Shown: positions 33,832 through 43,219, counted from the stretch's first letter. The stretch: DNA of 64,000 nt from Bacteroidetes bacterium UBA1935 (GCA_002337045.1 DDFF01000016.1:134883-198882); one strand, 5' to 3'. Made by a program: numbers and translations. Notes: generated from the sequence alone by a model not told the origin.

Positions 33832-35220
33832 ATGAAGGTGAGATATACCATAAATATGGTTGCCGGCGCGGCGCTGCTGCTACTGTTGCAGCTGCTGTAT
33901 GGCAGTGCCGTAAGGGCGCAGGGTACCATGAGGCTGGTAGCAGAGGCGGTGTATGCTAACGATTCTATCAATTATACGTTATCTGATAGTACAAGCTACG
34001 TATATAGTGGCGGGCGCACCAGCAATATGAAGACAGGGCAACATATGTTTGATACGGCATCGCATTGGGTAACACTATCCAGGGCTCCGTATGTGCGCAA
34101 TATGCAGGTATATGACGCTGTAAACAGAATAACCGGCGCTACCACACAGCTATACAAAGGCGCGGGTTGGCGCAATAGCCAGCAATTTCTATATAAATAT
34201 CTGACCGGCAACCGATATGATACCGTATGGCTGAACTACTGGGATACAACCAATGCTATATGGAATACCAGACGCATTTACAAATACAAATACGCTGCCG
34301 GGCATATAGATAGCATATACTGGCTAAAGCCAGCCGGCAGTAGCTGGACAATAGAAGCGGTGGATGCATATGTGTATACCGATACATTGCTAACCAAACA
34401 TACACTGGATGTATGGAACGATACCATGACCAAATGGGACAGGTGGCAGTTGGAAACCTATCACTATGACGCGATAGGGAAGGCAGATACGTATGAGCGA
34501 TATACTATTGACATCCCTACACTATCGCTAAAGCCGGAAAGAAAAGAGGTGTATGTATACGATGCCTCTAAACGACTGGCAGGTAAGTGGACATATTATT
34601 GGTTTACCATATCGCAAAGCTGGCAGGGCATCAACGAGTATTATTATAGCTACAATAGCCACGATGATATAGATGTTGAGGTGAAAAACTATTGGGATCT
34701 GTTTGCCCAGATGTGGGGGCCACTCAGCAAAACATACTACTATTACGATTTGTCTTTCAACATTACCGATATTATAGAAAAGCAGTTTGACTATCCGATA
34801 TTTAAAAACTATGCCACTACCAGCTGGTTGTATAACAGCAGCGGGTTGCCAACCATAAAGCGCGATTATGTGTGGAGTGACTTGTGGAGTACCTGGCTGC
34901 CAGAAAAGAGCAACAATAGCCAGATATTATACTACTACGAAAAGTATAATAATGTAGCTGCATCGCCTGCAGCAGATTTGGCAGATGTATATCCCAACCC
35001 CGCAACAGGTAGTGTAAACCTGCGGCTGCACAACAAACCCGAAAAACCAGTGGTAATATACATGCACGATATGCAGGGCAGGCTGGTGCGCATGTGGCAG
35101 GAAAATGCCGGGTATAACTATACGCTGCAATTGCAAGGGTTGCAAAACGGACAGTATTTACTAAGGGTAGCCAGTGGTAGTGAAGAAATGACAAAACTGT
35201 TAATCATTGCCAATCAATAA
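33832..35220 (+). CDS. Secreted Tyr/Trp-rich YD-like protein with T9SS sorting domain
   Basis: 462 residues. The signal peptide ends AVRA|QGT. The long middle region is very rich in Tyr and Trp, with loose repeats such as LNYWDTTNAIWNTRRIYKYK and VYVYDASKRLAGKWTYYW, resembling RHS/YD repeats in style but without their strict consensus. The C-terminal 75 residues (DVYPNPATG to LLIIANQ) form a T9SS type A sorting domain. It has a homologue two genes downstream (35859), separated by a small lipoprotein gene. Likely surface-displayed, possibly a carbohydrate-binding or adhesive protein. Confidence 0.85.
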   Translation: MKVRYTINMVAGAALLLLLQLLYGSAVRAQGTMRLVAEAVYANDSINYTLSDSTSYVYSGGRTSNMKTGQHMFDTASHWVTLSRAPYVRNMQVYDAVNRITGATTQLYKGAGWRNSQQFLYKYLTGNRYDTVWLNYWDTTNAIWNTRRIYKYKYAAGHIDSIYWLKPAGSSWTIEAVDAYVYTDTLLTKHTLDVWNDTMTKWDRWQLETYHYDAIGKADTYERYTIDIPTLSLKPERKEVYVYDASKRLAGKWTYYWFTISQSWQGINEYYYSYNSHDDIDVEVKNYWDLFAQMWGPLSKTYYYYDLSFNITDIIEKQFDYPIFKNYATTSWLYNSSGLPTIKRDYVWSDLWSTWLPEKSNNSQILYYYEKYNNVAASPAADLADVYPNPATGSVNLRLHNKPEKPVVIYMHDMQGRLVRMWQENAGYNYTLQLQGLQNGQYLLRVASGSEEMTKLLIIANQ

Positions 35221-35224
35221 AATG

Positions 35225-35233
35225 TACATTTGC
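35225..35233 (+). promoter_or_regulatory. Probable -7 promoter element
   Basis: TACATTTGC is an exact TAnnTTTGC match, 12 bp before the ATG at 35245 and immediately after the previous stop. A TTG lies 15 bp upstream, shorter than the usual spacing of about 19. Confidence 0.4.
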
Positions 35234-35244
35234 GCCATTCAAAA

Positions 35245-35745
35245 ATGAAGATGACAGGTAGATTAATTAATGCGTTGCTGATAGTTGCATGTACGCTGGC
35301 ATTGCCTTCTTGTTGCAAGAAAAGGACATTTTGCAGTAACGAACAACTGAAAATTGCTTTTACAGGTTTTGACAGAAGCAGTATACGTACTGTAATACTG
35401 AAGCGATATACAACGGGCGATAAGGAAAAAATAAAAGCGCTCGACTCGGCACAGTTGGTAAATAATACCCCAGTAAACCCGGTTGCAGGCAAGCCCGATA
35501 CATCTTGGCTGAGCAATTATACCATAACATCAGGTAGCCTGCAAGGCATTTCTTATGGCAATGACTGGGTGGTGTTTTTGCCAGCTATAAACAGGACTAT
35601 TCGTTTTACAGATATATACGAAGCAGATAATCGTTATGTAAAAGTGAAGTGTGGCGATAATGATACTAAATGCGTAAACAGTATTAAGTCTTATGCCATA
35701 GAGGGCTTTTGGGTAGAAAGTAATACTGCATATATTAAAAAGTAA
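35245..35745 (+). CDS. Small lipoprotein, unknown function
   Basis: 166 residues from ATG 35245; the frame continues to a TTG at 35230, which would overlap the -7 element. The lipobox gives Cys23 (ALPS|CCKKR). The mature domain is beta-rich, with three further Cys (FCSN, KCGD, KCVN) that could form a disulfide. No family recognised. It is between two homologous Tyr/Trp-rich T9SS genes and ends at a strong terminator. Confidence 0.65.
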   Translation: MKMTGRLINALLIVACTLALPSCCKKRTFCSNEQLKIAFTGFDRSSIRTVILKRYTTGDKEKIKALDSAQLVNNTPVNPVAGKPDTSWLSNYTITSGSLQGISYGNDWVVFLPAINRTIRFTDIYEADNRYVKVKCGDNDTKCVNSIKSYAIEGFWVESNTAYIKK

Positions 35746-35766
35746 ATATTATTGCTATGGTTGTAT

Positions 35767-35801
35767 AATGCCCTGTGCACAGCACAGGGCATTATTTTTT
35801 T
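35767..35801 (+). terminator. Intrinsic terminator
   Basis: 12-bp stem AATGCCCTGTGC / GCACAGGGCATT with loop ACA, followed by eight T. It ends the lipoprotein gene transcript. Confidence 0.93.
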
Positions 35802-35858
35802 CCCAACCTTTTCTTTTTATAGGTAGTCTATTATTACTGTAACCTAAAAACTAAATGT

Positions 35859-37265
35859 ATGAAATTTAAAATCCTACCCTTATTATTGGCATCGTCTATT
35901 GGGTTTAGTTCTTTGGCACAATCACCCGCGCGGTTGTCTGCATTCAGCGTAAAAGTGCAAAATAGTAGTACTACCACATTGTTAGATACAGTAAAGTATT
36001 CATACTTCTCAACACATGGTGGTGTGCCGTTTGTTGATGCTTTTTTCATTAAACAGTATTTTGCAGATTATGTACTTAACAAGCCAATTAATTACCGGGG
36101 TATCGTAAACATCGCTAATCTCGAGTTTTCTCATGCTCAAAACCATAAGGCAAATACATTGCAAGGTACAGTGCCGTTTTATAAAGAAATAAAAACGTAT
36201 ACATCGGCAGGCTTACTGGGCAAGCACGAACAGTTTGTAGATACTAATTTTTACTGGTATCAACCTTTGCAGCCTGGTACAAGAAAGCTGGTAACTAACT
36301 ACGCCTACAACACATCCGGCAATTTGTTGACAAGGCAGGTTGTTTATGAAGATATAGCAGGCTCTCCAATCTTAATAGATATGGATAGCTTTGCATACAA
36401 TACAAGCGGTAGTCTTGTGCATATATATAAGTACAAGGGTGGCAGCCTTGCAAGTATTACCGATTTGTTTTTTACAGCCAATGTGTTGGATAGTGTGTAT
36501 GACACTTACTCCAAACGCTATTATACGTACAGCGGAACTAAACTGGTCAGTTTTAGGGAGCAATTCAATTCTATGAGTTATGGCTATAGAAATGATACTA
36601 AATACAATATTGCCGGTTTGCCAACACAAGACTCTACAACAGTTATAAATAATGGTATTCCAAGCCCTTTGTCTAAGTATACGTATCATTATAATACTAA
36701 TGGAGATCTAGTTCTATCAGACTATTGGCCGTACACGGGTGGTATGCCTGATACACTTACAAGCCGTATGTGTTTCTATATGAATTATGATGCCAATCAC
36801 AACATGTTGTCTTTGCATGTAAGATCTACAGGAGGGCTGGATACTCAATACCATGACAGGCACGAGTTTACCTATAATAGCCTGAATCTGGTTGAAAAAT
36901 ATGTACAGAAAAAGTGGGATAGTGCCAGCGCATCCTGGGTTGCTCCATCGGTAGATACACAACGTTATTACTACTATTCAAACATAGCAGGTGTAGATAA
37001 GTCTCCTGTTCAGCAATTGCAAAGTACTATATACCCTGTGCCTGCAACAGCTATGCTGAATATAGACATCAGCAATGGTAAAGAAAATGAAACAGCTTTC
37101 GAAGTGTATAACACAAGCGGACAAATGGTAAGGCGTATGGTGATAAAAACAACTGCTAATGGCAAATACACAATACCGGTGGCAGATTTAAGTGCAGGTA
37201 CATACATACTGCATAGCAAAAATGGAGCGCTTGAAAATGTGAAGCAGTTTGCAGTGATACATTAG
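35859..37265 (+). CDS. Secreted Tyr-rich YD-like protein with T9SS sorting domain
   Basis: 468 residues. The signal peptide ends SSLA|QSP. The central region is rich in Tyr, Asn and Ser, with recurring YNTSGNLLTRQVVYED, YNTSGSLVHIYKYKGG and YNIAGLPTQDS blocks, a loose YD/RHS-type repeat. The C-terminus (STIYPVPATA to KQFAVIH) is a T9SS sorting domain with PVP instead of PNP. It shares architecture with the gene at 33832. Monocistronic between two terminators. Confidence 0.85.
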   Translation: MKFKILPLLLASSIGFSSLAQSPARLSAFSVKVQNSSTTTLLDTVKYSYFSTHGGVPFVDAFFIKQYFADYVLNKPINYRGIVNIANLEFSHAQNHKANTLQGTVPFYKEIKTYTSAGLLGKHEQFVDTNFYWYQPLQPGTRKLVTNYAYNTSGNLLTRQVVYEDIAGSPILIDMDSFAYNTSGSLVHIYKYKGGSLASITDLFFTANVLDSVYDTYSKRYYTYSGTKLVSFREQFNSMSYGYRNDTKYNIAGLPTQDSTTVINNGIPSPLSKYTYHYNTNGDLVLSDYWPYTGGMPDTLTSRMCFYMNYDANHNMLSLHVRSTGGLDTQYHDRHEFTYNSLNLVEKYVQKKWDSASASWVAPSVDTQRYYYYSNIAGVDKSPVQQLQSTIYPVPATAMLNIDISNGKENETAFEVYNTSGQMVRRMVIKTTANGKYTIPVADLSAGTYILHSKNGALENVKQFAVIH

Positions 37266-37296
37266 GAACACCGTTTTTAAATATTGAGTGTAAAAG

Positions 37297-37326
37297 AAAA
37301 TCCCCCGATAAGCATCGGGGGATTTT
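37297..37326 (+). terminator. Intrinsic terminator
   Basis: 13-bp stem AAAATCCCCCGAT / ATCGGGGGATTTT with a 4-nt loop and further T. Strong. Confidence 0.93.
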
Positions 37327-37404
37327 TTGTGACATGTGTTGTTATCGTGCAATAACTACAAATGGCTCTCTCACTTATTATGATTTAAACAAACAAACAG
37401 GATG

Positions 37405-37560
37405 CTATACGCCCAGTTGACGAGCATCTTTCATAGATGCTATCGCAATTCTTTTTTCTATACGTTTTGTTTTTTGCTTTTGCAGAAATACCATCACAAA
37501 GGCAAAGCCCAGATAGCAGCGAAGCAGCAGGCCGATTGGAATAAGTAATAGCGATTTCAT
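37405..37560 (-). CDS. 51-residue small membrane protein
   Basis: ATG at 37560, TAG at 37405. The N-terminal hydrophobic helix MKSLLLIPIGLLLRCYLGFA continues FVMVFL and is followed by a basic segment QKQKTKRIEKRIAIASMKDA. This organisation (one helix, positively charged tail) is coherent and the ORF contains no rare features, so I believe it is real. Function unknown. It lies in a 700-bp region otherwise without genes, between convergent/divergent terminators. Confidence 0.55.
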   Translation of the reverse strand: MKSLLLIPIGLLLRCYLGFAFVMVFLQKQKTKRIEKRIAIASMKDARQLGV

Positions 37561-37650
37561 TTTCTGTTTGTTTTGATGTTTGATAATGTGTTTGTTTTGT
37601 TTGTTCCCTTTTTCAGGTGTTTTTTAGTTTTTGTTTTGTGTTCACTTTGC

Positions 37651-37713
37651 TTAGATGTTTACTGCAGCTACTATGCAACCCAGTATAGCGATGAACATTG
37701 TAATCTTTTGCAT
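37651..37713 (-). CDS. Possible 20-residue hydrophobic peptide
   Basis: ATG 37713 to TAA 37651 encodes MQKITMFIAILGCIVAAVNI, one basic residue followed by a membrane-length hydrophobic stretch. It is in the same direction as the 51-residue membrane protein, about 90 bp upstream of it. Such a short ORF can arise by chance in T-rich DNA. Confidence 0.3.
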   Translation of the reverse strand: MQKITMFIAILGCIVAAVNI

Positions 37714-37905
37714 TGTGTGTGTTTTTTAAAGTTTGTTTTAAAAGGCTGTGTTTTTTGTTTTGTTTGTCTTCGTTTGTTTCCGTTTGACAATGCAAATATG
37801 CAACCACAAACAAGGGGTTGCCAAAAAAAGCGGGGCACTTAACCGGTCGTTTAGAAGCGGTTAACGACTTGCTTTGTTAAGCGTTAACCAACCATTAAGA
37901 AATAA

Positions 37906-37931
37906 AAAAGCACAGCGGGGGCTGTGCTTTT
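37906..37931 (-). terminator. Terminator of LytTR regulator gene
   Basis: 11-bp stem AAAAGCACAGC / GCTGTGCTTTT with loop GGGG. Read on the minus strand it is followed by a T-run, 44 bp beyond the LytTR stop codon. Confidence 0.88.
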
Positions 37932-37974
37932 CGGGGGAAGGCTTTCGTGGTAATAGTTTCAGGGGGCTGTCTGC

Positions 37975-38706
37975 TTATGTTATATTCAATGATTTGAACA
38001 GGGCTTCTTTTCTATTGGGCGATATATTAATGCATTCTCCATCCTGCATTATTACATAGCCGCCTTTGCCTTTTACATACTTGCGTATTTTATTGATGTT
38101 GATGATGTGCGACTGGTGTACTCTTACAAAACCATGTAGTGTTAGCGTTTCTTCATAGTGCTTCAGCGTATGGCTGATGGTTACTTTACTGCCATCATCC
38201 AGAAAGAAGTTGGTATAGTTGTTACTGGCCTCCAGGCGGATGATGTGTTGGGGCTGTACAAACTGTATTTCGTTCAGGTTACTGAGGGCTATTGTCTGCA
38301 ATTGATTGATGTGGTTCATTTTATGCATCTGTTGCTTCAGCCATTGCAATTGCAGTGCTTTGCTTACAGCATTCGTTACATCTTTGATATCTGCATGGTA
38401 ATGCAGGCAATCAATAGCCAGTTCGGGTACCTGATTTAGCGTGTATTGTTGTTCTGGGGCAGTGAAGATGATGTTACAGTCCAGAGCGGACAGTTTTGTC
38501 AGTAGCCTGCTGTCATTGTCCTGGAAGTCCATTTCCATAAATGCCAGCCCCGGGCTGGTGCGCGATACAAGCTTCTCCGCCTCTGCAGCCGAGAATGCAA
38601 TGCCACTAACTGCCACCTGCGGGCAGTGTGCAGATAAAATGGTGTGTAAACGCCCTGCTTCGGGTCGTCTGTTTCCTACGATGATTGTTTTTATGGCTTC
38701 TCTCAT
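37975..38706 (-). CDS. LytTR-family DNA-binding regulator with degenerate receiver domain
   Basis: 243 residues from ATG 38706 (a GTG at 38751 would add 15). The N-terminal half aligns with a receiver but the active site is changed. The acidic pair is replaced by GNRRP (11-15). The phosphoacceptor Asp is Glu58 in PGLAFMEMD. The KP motif is absent (DCLHYHADI). The C-terminal LytTR domain is intact: IIRLEASNNYTNFFLDDGS, HGFVRVHQSHIININKI and a GYVIMQDGECINIS block. It probably binds DNA without phosphorylation, with Glu58 mimicking the phosphorylated state. No partner LytS-type kinase is adjacent. Confidence 0.87.
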   Translation of the reverse strand: MREAIKTIIVGNRRPEAGRLHTILSAHCPQVAVSGIAFSAAEAEKLVSRTSPGLAFMEMDFQDNDSRLLTKLSALDCNIIFTAPEQQYTLNQVPELAIDCLHYHADIKDVTNAVSKALQLQWLKQQMHKMNHINQLQTIALSNLNEIQFVQPQHIIRLEASNNYTNFFLDDGSKVTISHTLKHYEETLTLHGFVRVHQSHIININKIRKYVKGKGGYVIMQDGECINISPNRKEALFKSLNIT

Positions 38707-38900
38707 ATCTGATATATTAGGCTTTGTAATGGGTACGTCATGGTGAGCCACGTTTGTGGCTATCAGTTACACATAAGAAGAAAGAGATTTGTTTCATGGT
38801 ATAATGGTGTTGACTAAAAAAGCGGAAGGGGGAGTTGCCGCGACTTTATGTAAAATAGGATGTTTGTACTGAATGTCAATGAATCAACATGCCATTAACA

Positions 38901-38929
38901 AAAAAACCAGTGTAAACACTGGCTTTTTT
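38901..38929 (-). terminator. Terminator of T9SS protein gene
   Basis: A-rich arm + CCAGTG / CACTGG + T-rich arm around loop TAAA; on the minus strand it ends in a T-run 23 bp past the stop of the T9SS gene. Confidence 0.8.
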
Positions 38930-38951
38930 GTAGTAGTGAGATAATTCTCTT

Positions 38952-40637
38952 TTATTCTTTTATAAATGTTGCCTTGTCTGAAATACCTTGTGTATTTACT
39001 GCCTTCAGCATATAGGTACCTGCAGGAAGCGAGGCAATATTGATAGATGTTGCAATGCTGCTTACAGTCTGGCTTATTACTTCTTTGCCTGTCATATCAT
39101 ATATTTTCAGCACACCTTTGCCAAATGTATTGCTTACAGATACATTGAGCGTATTGTTTGCAGGGTTTGGATACAGACCTATGTTTTTGCCTTCCGGTAT
39201 TTTAGCTACAGATGTAGTGCCGTTTTTAGGCTGGCCGCAAACATAGTATTCCTTGTACTCCATTTTGAAGTCAATAATCTTATCGTCTTTTTGTTTGAAT
39301 GGCGCATCTTTTAATGGGCATTTAAAAATTTCATACGGTGTTTTATATTCTGGCATGTAGATGTCGTCTTTACAGTCTCTACCTGTATTGTTTTGTACAA
39401 TGAATGTAGCTTCTGTGCCCGGAAAATAATTACCTGCGTATGCCGGAATGCCTGCATTGTTATTGAACACGATAGAATGGCCAACAGATGCATCGCCGTC
39501 AGATTGTACGTTGTACCTGATAAGATTGCCACTGTAGTCTGTTTCTATGTACATTTCTCCACTAATGGTAGCATCGCGGCCCGTTACGCAGAATCTGTCA
39601 CCTACTGGCACAATACTATTGCCCCATGAAACATCGCCGTAGTTGTTGTAAGAATATACTCTCAGGAAGTTAACAGCCATACTGATAGGGTCCAGCTTCA
39701 TAACCATAGCCTGAGAGCCTGTTTGGCAAGGAGCACCGCCCCAACCTGTTATGGCAACATCACCATCGTACGCATCGTTGATGCCACGGCCTACCAGTAC
39801 ATAGCCCCAATTTTCGTTGTCTATTACATTGCTGGCAATCTGGTTGCCTGCATTATCTACAACTGTTACGATAGTGCCGCCCCACACTTCGCCAAAAGTA
39901 TTGTCTACACCTACTAGTGCATAGTAGTCCTTATAGCGTGTTACTTCGTAGTAATTGCCCGGCATTACAATTGTTGGATCCCAGTAGGCAGGTGGCTGTG
40001 CATAGCGTGCCCATTGCAGATTACCGCCAGCATCTGTGCCAATAATTGCAGCATAATTGCCCATTTCATGGCCGCATGCAATGAAGCCGCCATCGTTTCT
40101 TTCAATCACACTGTTCAGCATGCCGTAGTTCATATTCGGGTCAAAGTATCTTTTGTACCATTGCACATTACCGTGCCCATCGGTTTTCAAGAGAAACAGA
40201 TGATCGTATGTTGGGCCGGGACAGCCGGATGTTTCAGGGTCTACGCGCACACGGCCGCAAACAATGTAGCCGCCATCTTTAGTGGTTTTGGCATCGCCCG
40301 TAGTAAAGTAGGTAGCCAGATGAGGGCAGCTACCGTCTTGTACCGCTGTTACCTCATCTGCAGTTGCATAGGTTTTGAACCACTGTGTATTCAGTGCATT
40401 GTCCAGTATCTGCAACTGAATTTTAGAGAGGTTGCCACCAAAAGCTGCCATGTTTGACATGCCTGCAATAGTAGACGGGTATGTATTGCCCGAAAGCGCA
40501 TACACGTCTGCCTGCGAGTTGTAGTCGAGATTGCTGTTCTCTGCATTGTCAATGTGTTTCACGGAGTTTTGTGCAAATGCAGGTAGCACAGAACCACACA
40601 GCATTGCTGCTGTGATGCTAAGGATTAATTTTTTCAT
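38952..40637 (-). CDS. Secreted repeat protein with T9SS sorting domain
   Basis: 561 residues from ATG 40637 (the frame runs 27 codons further, through a terminator hairpin, which I reject). The signal peptide ends PAFA|QNS. The body has propeller-like repeats of the DGGYIVCGR ... LKTDGHGNVQWYKRY type (also GGFIACGHEMGNYAAIIGT and GNLQWARY), common in Bacteroidota surface proteins. The last 75 residues (IGLYPNPANN to KATFIKE) are a T9SS type A sorting domain. Function unknown; probably surface exposed. Confidence 0.87.
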   Translation of the reverse strand: MKKLILSITAAMLCGSVLPAFAQNSVKHIDNAENSNLDYNSQADVYALSGNTYPSTIAGMSNMAAFGGNLSKIQLQILDNALNTQWFKTYATADEVTAVQDGSCPHLATYFTTGDAKTTKDGGYIVCGRVRVDPETSGCPGPTYDHLFLLKTDGHGNVQWYKRYFDPNMNYGMLNSVIERNDGGFIACGHEMGNYAAIIGTDAGGNLQWARYAQPPAYWDPTIVMPGNYYEVTRYKDYYALVGVDNTFGEVWGGTIVTVVDNAGNQIASNVIDNENWGYVLVGRGINDAYDGDVAITGWGGAPCQTGSQAMVMKLDPISMAVNFLRVYSYNNYGDVSWGNSIVPVGDRFCVTGRDATISGEMYIETDYSGNLIRYNVQSDGDASVGHSIVFNNNAGIPAYAGNYFPGTEATFIVQNNTGRDCKDDIYMPEYKTPYEIFKCPLKDAPFKQKDDKIIDFKMEYKEYYVCGQPKNGTTSVAKIPEGKNIGLYPNPANNTLNVSVSNTFGKGVLKIYDMTGKEVISQTVSSIATSINIASLPAGTYMLKAVNTQGISDKATFIKE

Positions 40638-40684
40638 AAGCTCGATGATTTTGTACTGCCAATATCGCGCATAGCCATATAGCA

Positions 40685-40714
40685 AGAAAGGTGGTTTTAG
40701 TAAACCACCTTTCT
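40685..40714 (-). terminator. Terminator of TonB receptor gene
   Basis: Perfect 13-bp stem AGAAAGGTGGTTT / AAACCACCTTTCT with loop TAGT, 32 bp beyond the stop of the minus-strand TonB receptor gene. Confidence 0.8.
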
Positions 40715-40745
40715 GCATGAGTATTTATGTATATAGTTTTAGTAT

Positions 40746-43190
40746 CTAGAAATCGACTATCAGTTTCACATTCACCAGTCGTGATGTGAGGCGATTAGGC
40801 ACGGCAAATGTTTTACCGCTTGTCTGGTCTTGTACCCATGTGTAAGACAGGGTGTTTTGGATGCCCAAAAGGTTAAACACTTCAAGGCTCAACCAGCTGT
40901 TTTTAACACTGCTCAGTACTTTGCTTTTGTGTTTTGCACCATTCAGCAGTAGTGTGCTGAAGCCTATATCTACACGCTTGTAGTCTGGCAGGCGCAGTGT
41001 GTCGCCATAACGGTTGGCATCAGGCGGACCGAAAGGAAGACCTGTTGCATACATCAGGTTCAGGTGCATTTTAAAGTTTTTCCATTTAGGGAAATAGTCT
41101 TCAAAATACATGCCCAGCATAAAGCGTTGGTCGGCAGGGCGGGGTACATAGCCCGGGTAAGTAACACCCGTTGTAATGCCATTATTTTTGCTAACAACAG
41201 AATCGTCTTTGATGTCTTCCATTGTTTTCATGATGCCGATGCTTACCCACGATGTAGCATTTTTTACAAGGTCGCCATACAGACGCACCTCGCCCCCTAC
41301 TGCATAGCCTACAGAGTTGTTTTTGCCAAAGTAGCGTATACGTACATTATCATACTCGTATGGTACTAGGTCCCACAGGCCTTTGTAGTATACCTCTGTC
41401 GTCATTTTGAAAGGGCGTGCCCATGCCTGGAAGTTGTAATCTACACCCACAACTGCATGGTAAGACTTCTGTGCTTTCAGGTTGGTATTTACATTGCCAT
41501 TCAGGTCGCGCATTTCGCGGTAGAAGTTGGGCTGCTGATACAAACCACCTGCCATTTTAAATACCATATTGGTGCGCCACTTAGGCTTGTACGATACCTG
41601 CATACGCGGGCTTGCCAAAAATTCGTTGTTCAGCGTACTGTAGTTGAAGCGCACGCCGAGTGATATCGTCAGGTCGAGCGAATCGTTGAAGCGGAAATTG
41701 TCTTGCAGGAAGCCGCTGTAGCGCATATAATCGAACGTAGCACCGGAGCGGTAGAAACGTGTCAGCTCCAGCTTGTTGGGGTTGTATGGTTGGGTGAAGC
41801 CTGCAGAGTCGCGGCGCTCCCATTCGTACAGTTTATCTTCAATCTTTGTAAGGTTGGCATCCAGCCCCCATTGTATAAAGTGCAGGTTGCCACTGTAAGA
41901 ACCACGGTGTGCCAGATTACCCACATTCACCTTCAGGTAGTTGCGCGCATAATTGTGTATGACGCCCGTACCCAGATAGGTCTTTACCTGCCCGAAGCTT
42001 TCTTTGCCTAGGTCTGTTTCCAATTCGCCCAGCAGGTACTCGCCGTTTATGTCGTAGGTTTCTTTTTCATTTGTCTGAAAGCCCGATGCCAACAGTTTCA
42101 GTTTCAGTTTTTCATTTGGGCGGAAAGTGGTAGAAAGGCCGCCGAAACGAGAGTCGAACTGATCTATCTCGCTGCCATTATAGAACATACGCAACTGGTA
42201 GGCTTTGTTTATCAAACCAAAGCTGCTGGTAGATTCTTCGGGTATAAAGCTGAAGCGGTTGCGCGCATAGTTACCTATGGCTTCTATATCCCATTTTTGA
42301 TTGAAACGATAGTTGAGCAAAAACTGCACATCTGTAAATGAAGGATTGTAAATACCTTTTGTGGGCTGAGACTTCAGCAGGTATTGGTTGCTCTTATGGC
42401 GTACACCTATCACATAGGTGAGTTTTTCGTTTTTGCTTGCACCTTCCAGTGATAGACTCGCACCTAAGAGGCTGGCTACCGCACGACCACCAAATTGTTT
42501 TGGGCGTTTGTACGTTACATCCAGCACACTGCTCATCTTATCGCCATACTTACTCTGAAAACCACCTACCGAAAAGTTGACACCCGATACAAGGTCTGCA
42601 TTCACAAAGCTCATACCTTCCTGCTGTCCGCTGCGGGTAAGGAAGGGACGGTATATTTCAAAGTCGTTTACATATACAAGGTTTTCATCGTAGTTGCCGC
42701 CGCGTACATTGTACTGAGAAGTAAGCTCGTTGTTGCTACCTACCATGGTTTTAATCATGGCATTGATGCCATCGCCAAAACCAACAGTTGGCAGCAGGCT
42801 CGATTTTGTGGCATCCAGTTTTACAGAGCCAATATCATTACCACGCTCACCTTTTACGGTAACACCTGCCAGTTCTTTATCTACTTTTTTAAGGCGGATG
42901 TCCAATGTCTTGGTTTCGTTGACGCTGAGGCTTATCTCCTTTTTGTCTGTAAGAAAACCACTGTAAGAGAATACTACTTTAAGCGTTGTGCCTGCAGGTA
43001 CCTGTAGGGTATACTGGCCTTTTTCATTGGTAGTAGCACCTGTTGTAGTGCCTTCCACAGCCACGGTAGCAGCGTCCAGTGCTCTGCCACGCTCGTTCAT
43101 AACCCTACCTTGCAGGGTAGCAGTTTGTGCATAGGTATATATAGAGGCCATCATGAAGATGGCCGATAAAACAATCTGTTTTGGGAACAT
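40746..43190 (-). CDS. TonB-dependent outer-membrane receptor with carboxypeptidase-like N-terminal domain
   Basis: 814 residues. The signal peptide ends YTYA|QTA. A CarboxypepD_reg-like beta-sandwich (about 23-110: LQGRVMNERGRALDAATVAV) precedes the plug domain (about 115-230: SQYNVRGGNYDENLVYVNDF). A 22-strand-type barrel follows, ending in NVKLIVDF with terminal Phe. The usual TonB box is not obvious. It imports a large or chelated ligand through the outer membrane, energised by TonB-ExbBD. No SusD partner is adjacent, so it is of the stand-alone type. Ligand unknown. Upstream lies rpe, 29 bp away on the same strand. Confidence 0.9.
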   Translation of the reverse strand: MFPKQIVLSAIFMMASIYTYAQTATLQGRVMNERGRALDAATVAVEGTTTGATTNEKGQYTLQVPAGTTLKVVFSYSGFLTDKKEISLSVNETKTLDIRLKKVDKELAGVTVKGERGNDIGSVKLDATKSSLLPTVGFGDGINAMIKTMVGSNNELTSQYNVRGGNYDENLVYVNDFEIYRPFLTRSGQQEGMSFVNADLVSGVNFSVGGFQSKYGDKMSSVLDVTYKRPKQFGGRAVASLLGASLSLEGASKNEKLTYVIGVRHKSNQYLLKSQPTKGIYNPSFTDVQFLLNYRFNQKWDIEAIGNYARNRFSFIPEESTSSFGLINKAYQLRMFYNGSEIDQFDSRFGGLSTTFRPNEKLKLKLLASGFQTNEKETYDINGEYLLGELETDLGKESFGQVKTYLGTGVIHNYARNYLKVNVGNLAHRGSYSGNLHFIQWGLDANLTKIEDKLYEWERRDSAGFTQPYNPNKLELTRFYRSGATFDYMRYSGFLQDNFRFNDSLDLTISLGVRFNYSTLNNEFLASPRMQVSYKPKWRTNMVFKMAGGLYQQPNFYREMRDLNGNVNTNLKAQKSYHAVVGVDYNFQAWARPFKMTTEVYYKGLWDLVPYEYDNVRIRYFGKNNSVGYAVGGEVRLYGDLVKNATSWVSIGIMKTMEDIKDDSVVSKNNGITTGVTYPGYVPRPADQRFMLGMYFEDYFPKWKNFKMHLNLMYATGLPFGPPDANRYGDTLRLPDYKRVDIGFSTLLLNGAKHKSKVLSSVKNSWLSLEVFNLLGIQNTLSYTWVQDQTSGKTFAVPNRLTSRLVNVKLIVDF

Positions 43191-43219
43191 ATTGGATAAA
43201 TAACGTTTAAAAGTTACGT

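Larger units (their letters stand above)
37561..37974. other. AT/T-rich intergenic region
   Basis: 414 bp, strongly T-biased on the plus strand (37560-37780). It contains a 20-codon hydrophobic ORF (37651-37713, minus), GGTTAAC-type short inverted repeats (37839-37880) and the LytTR-gene terminator at 37906. I see no other gene. Confidence 0.5.
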
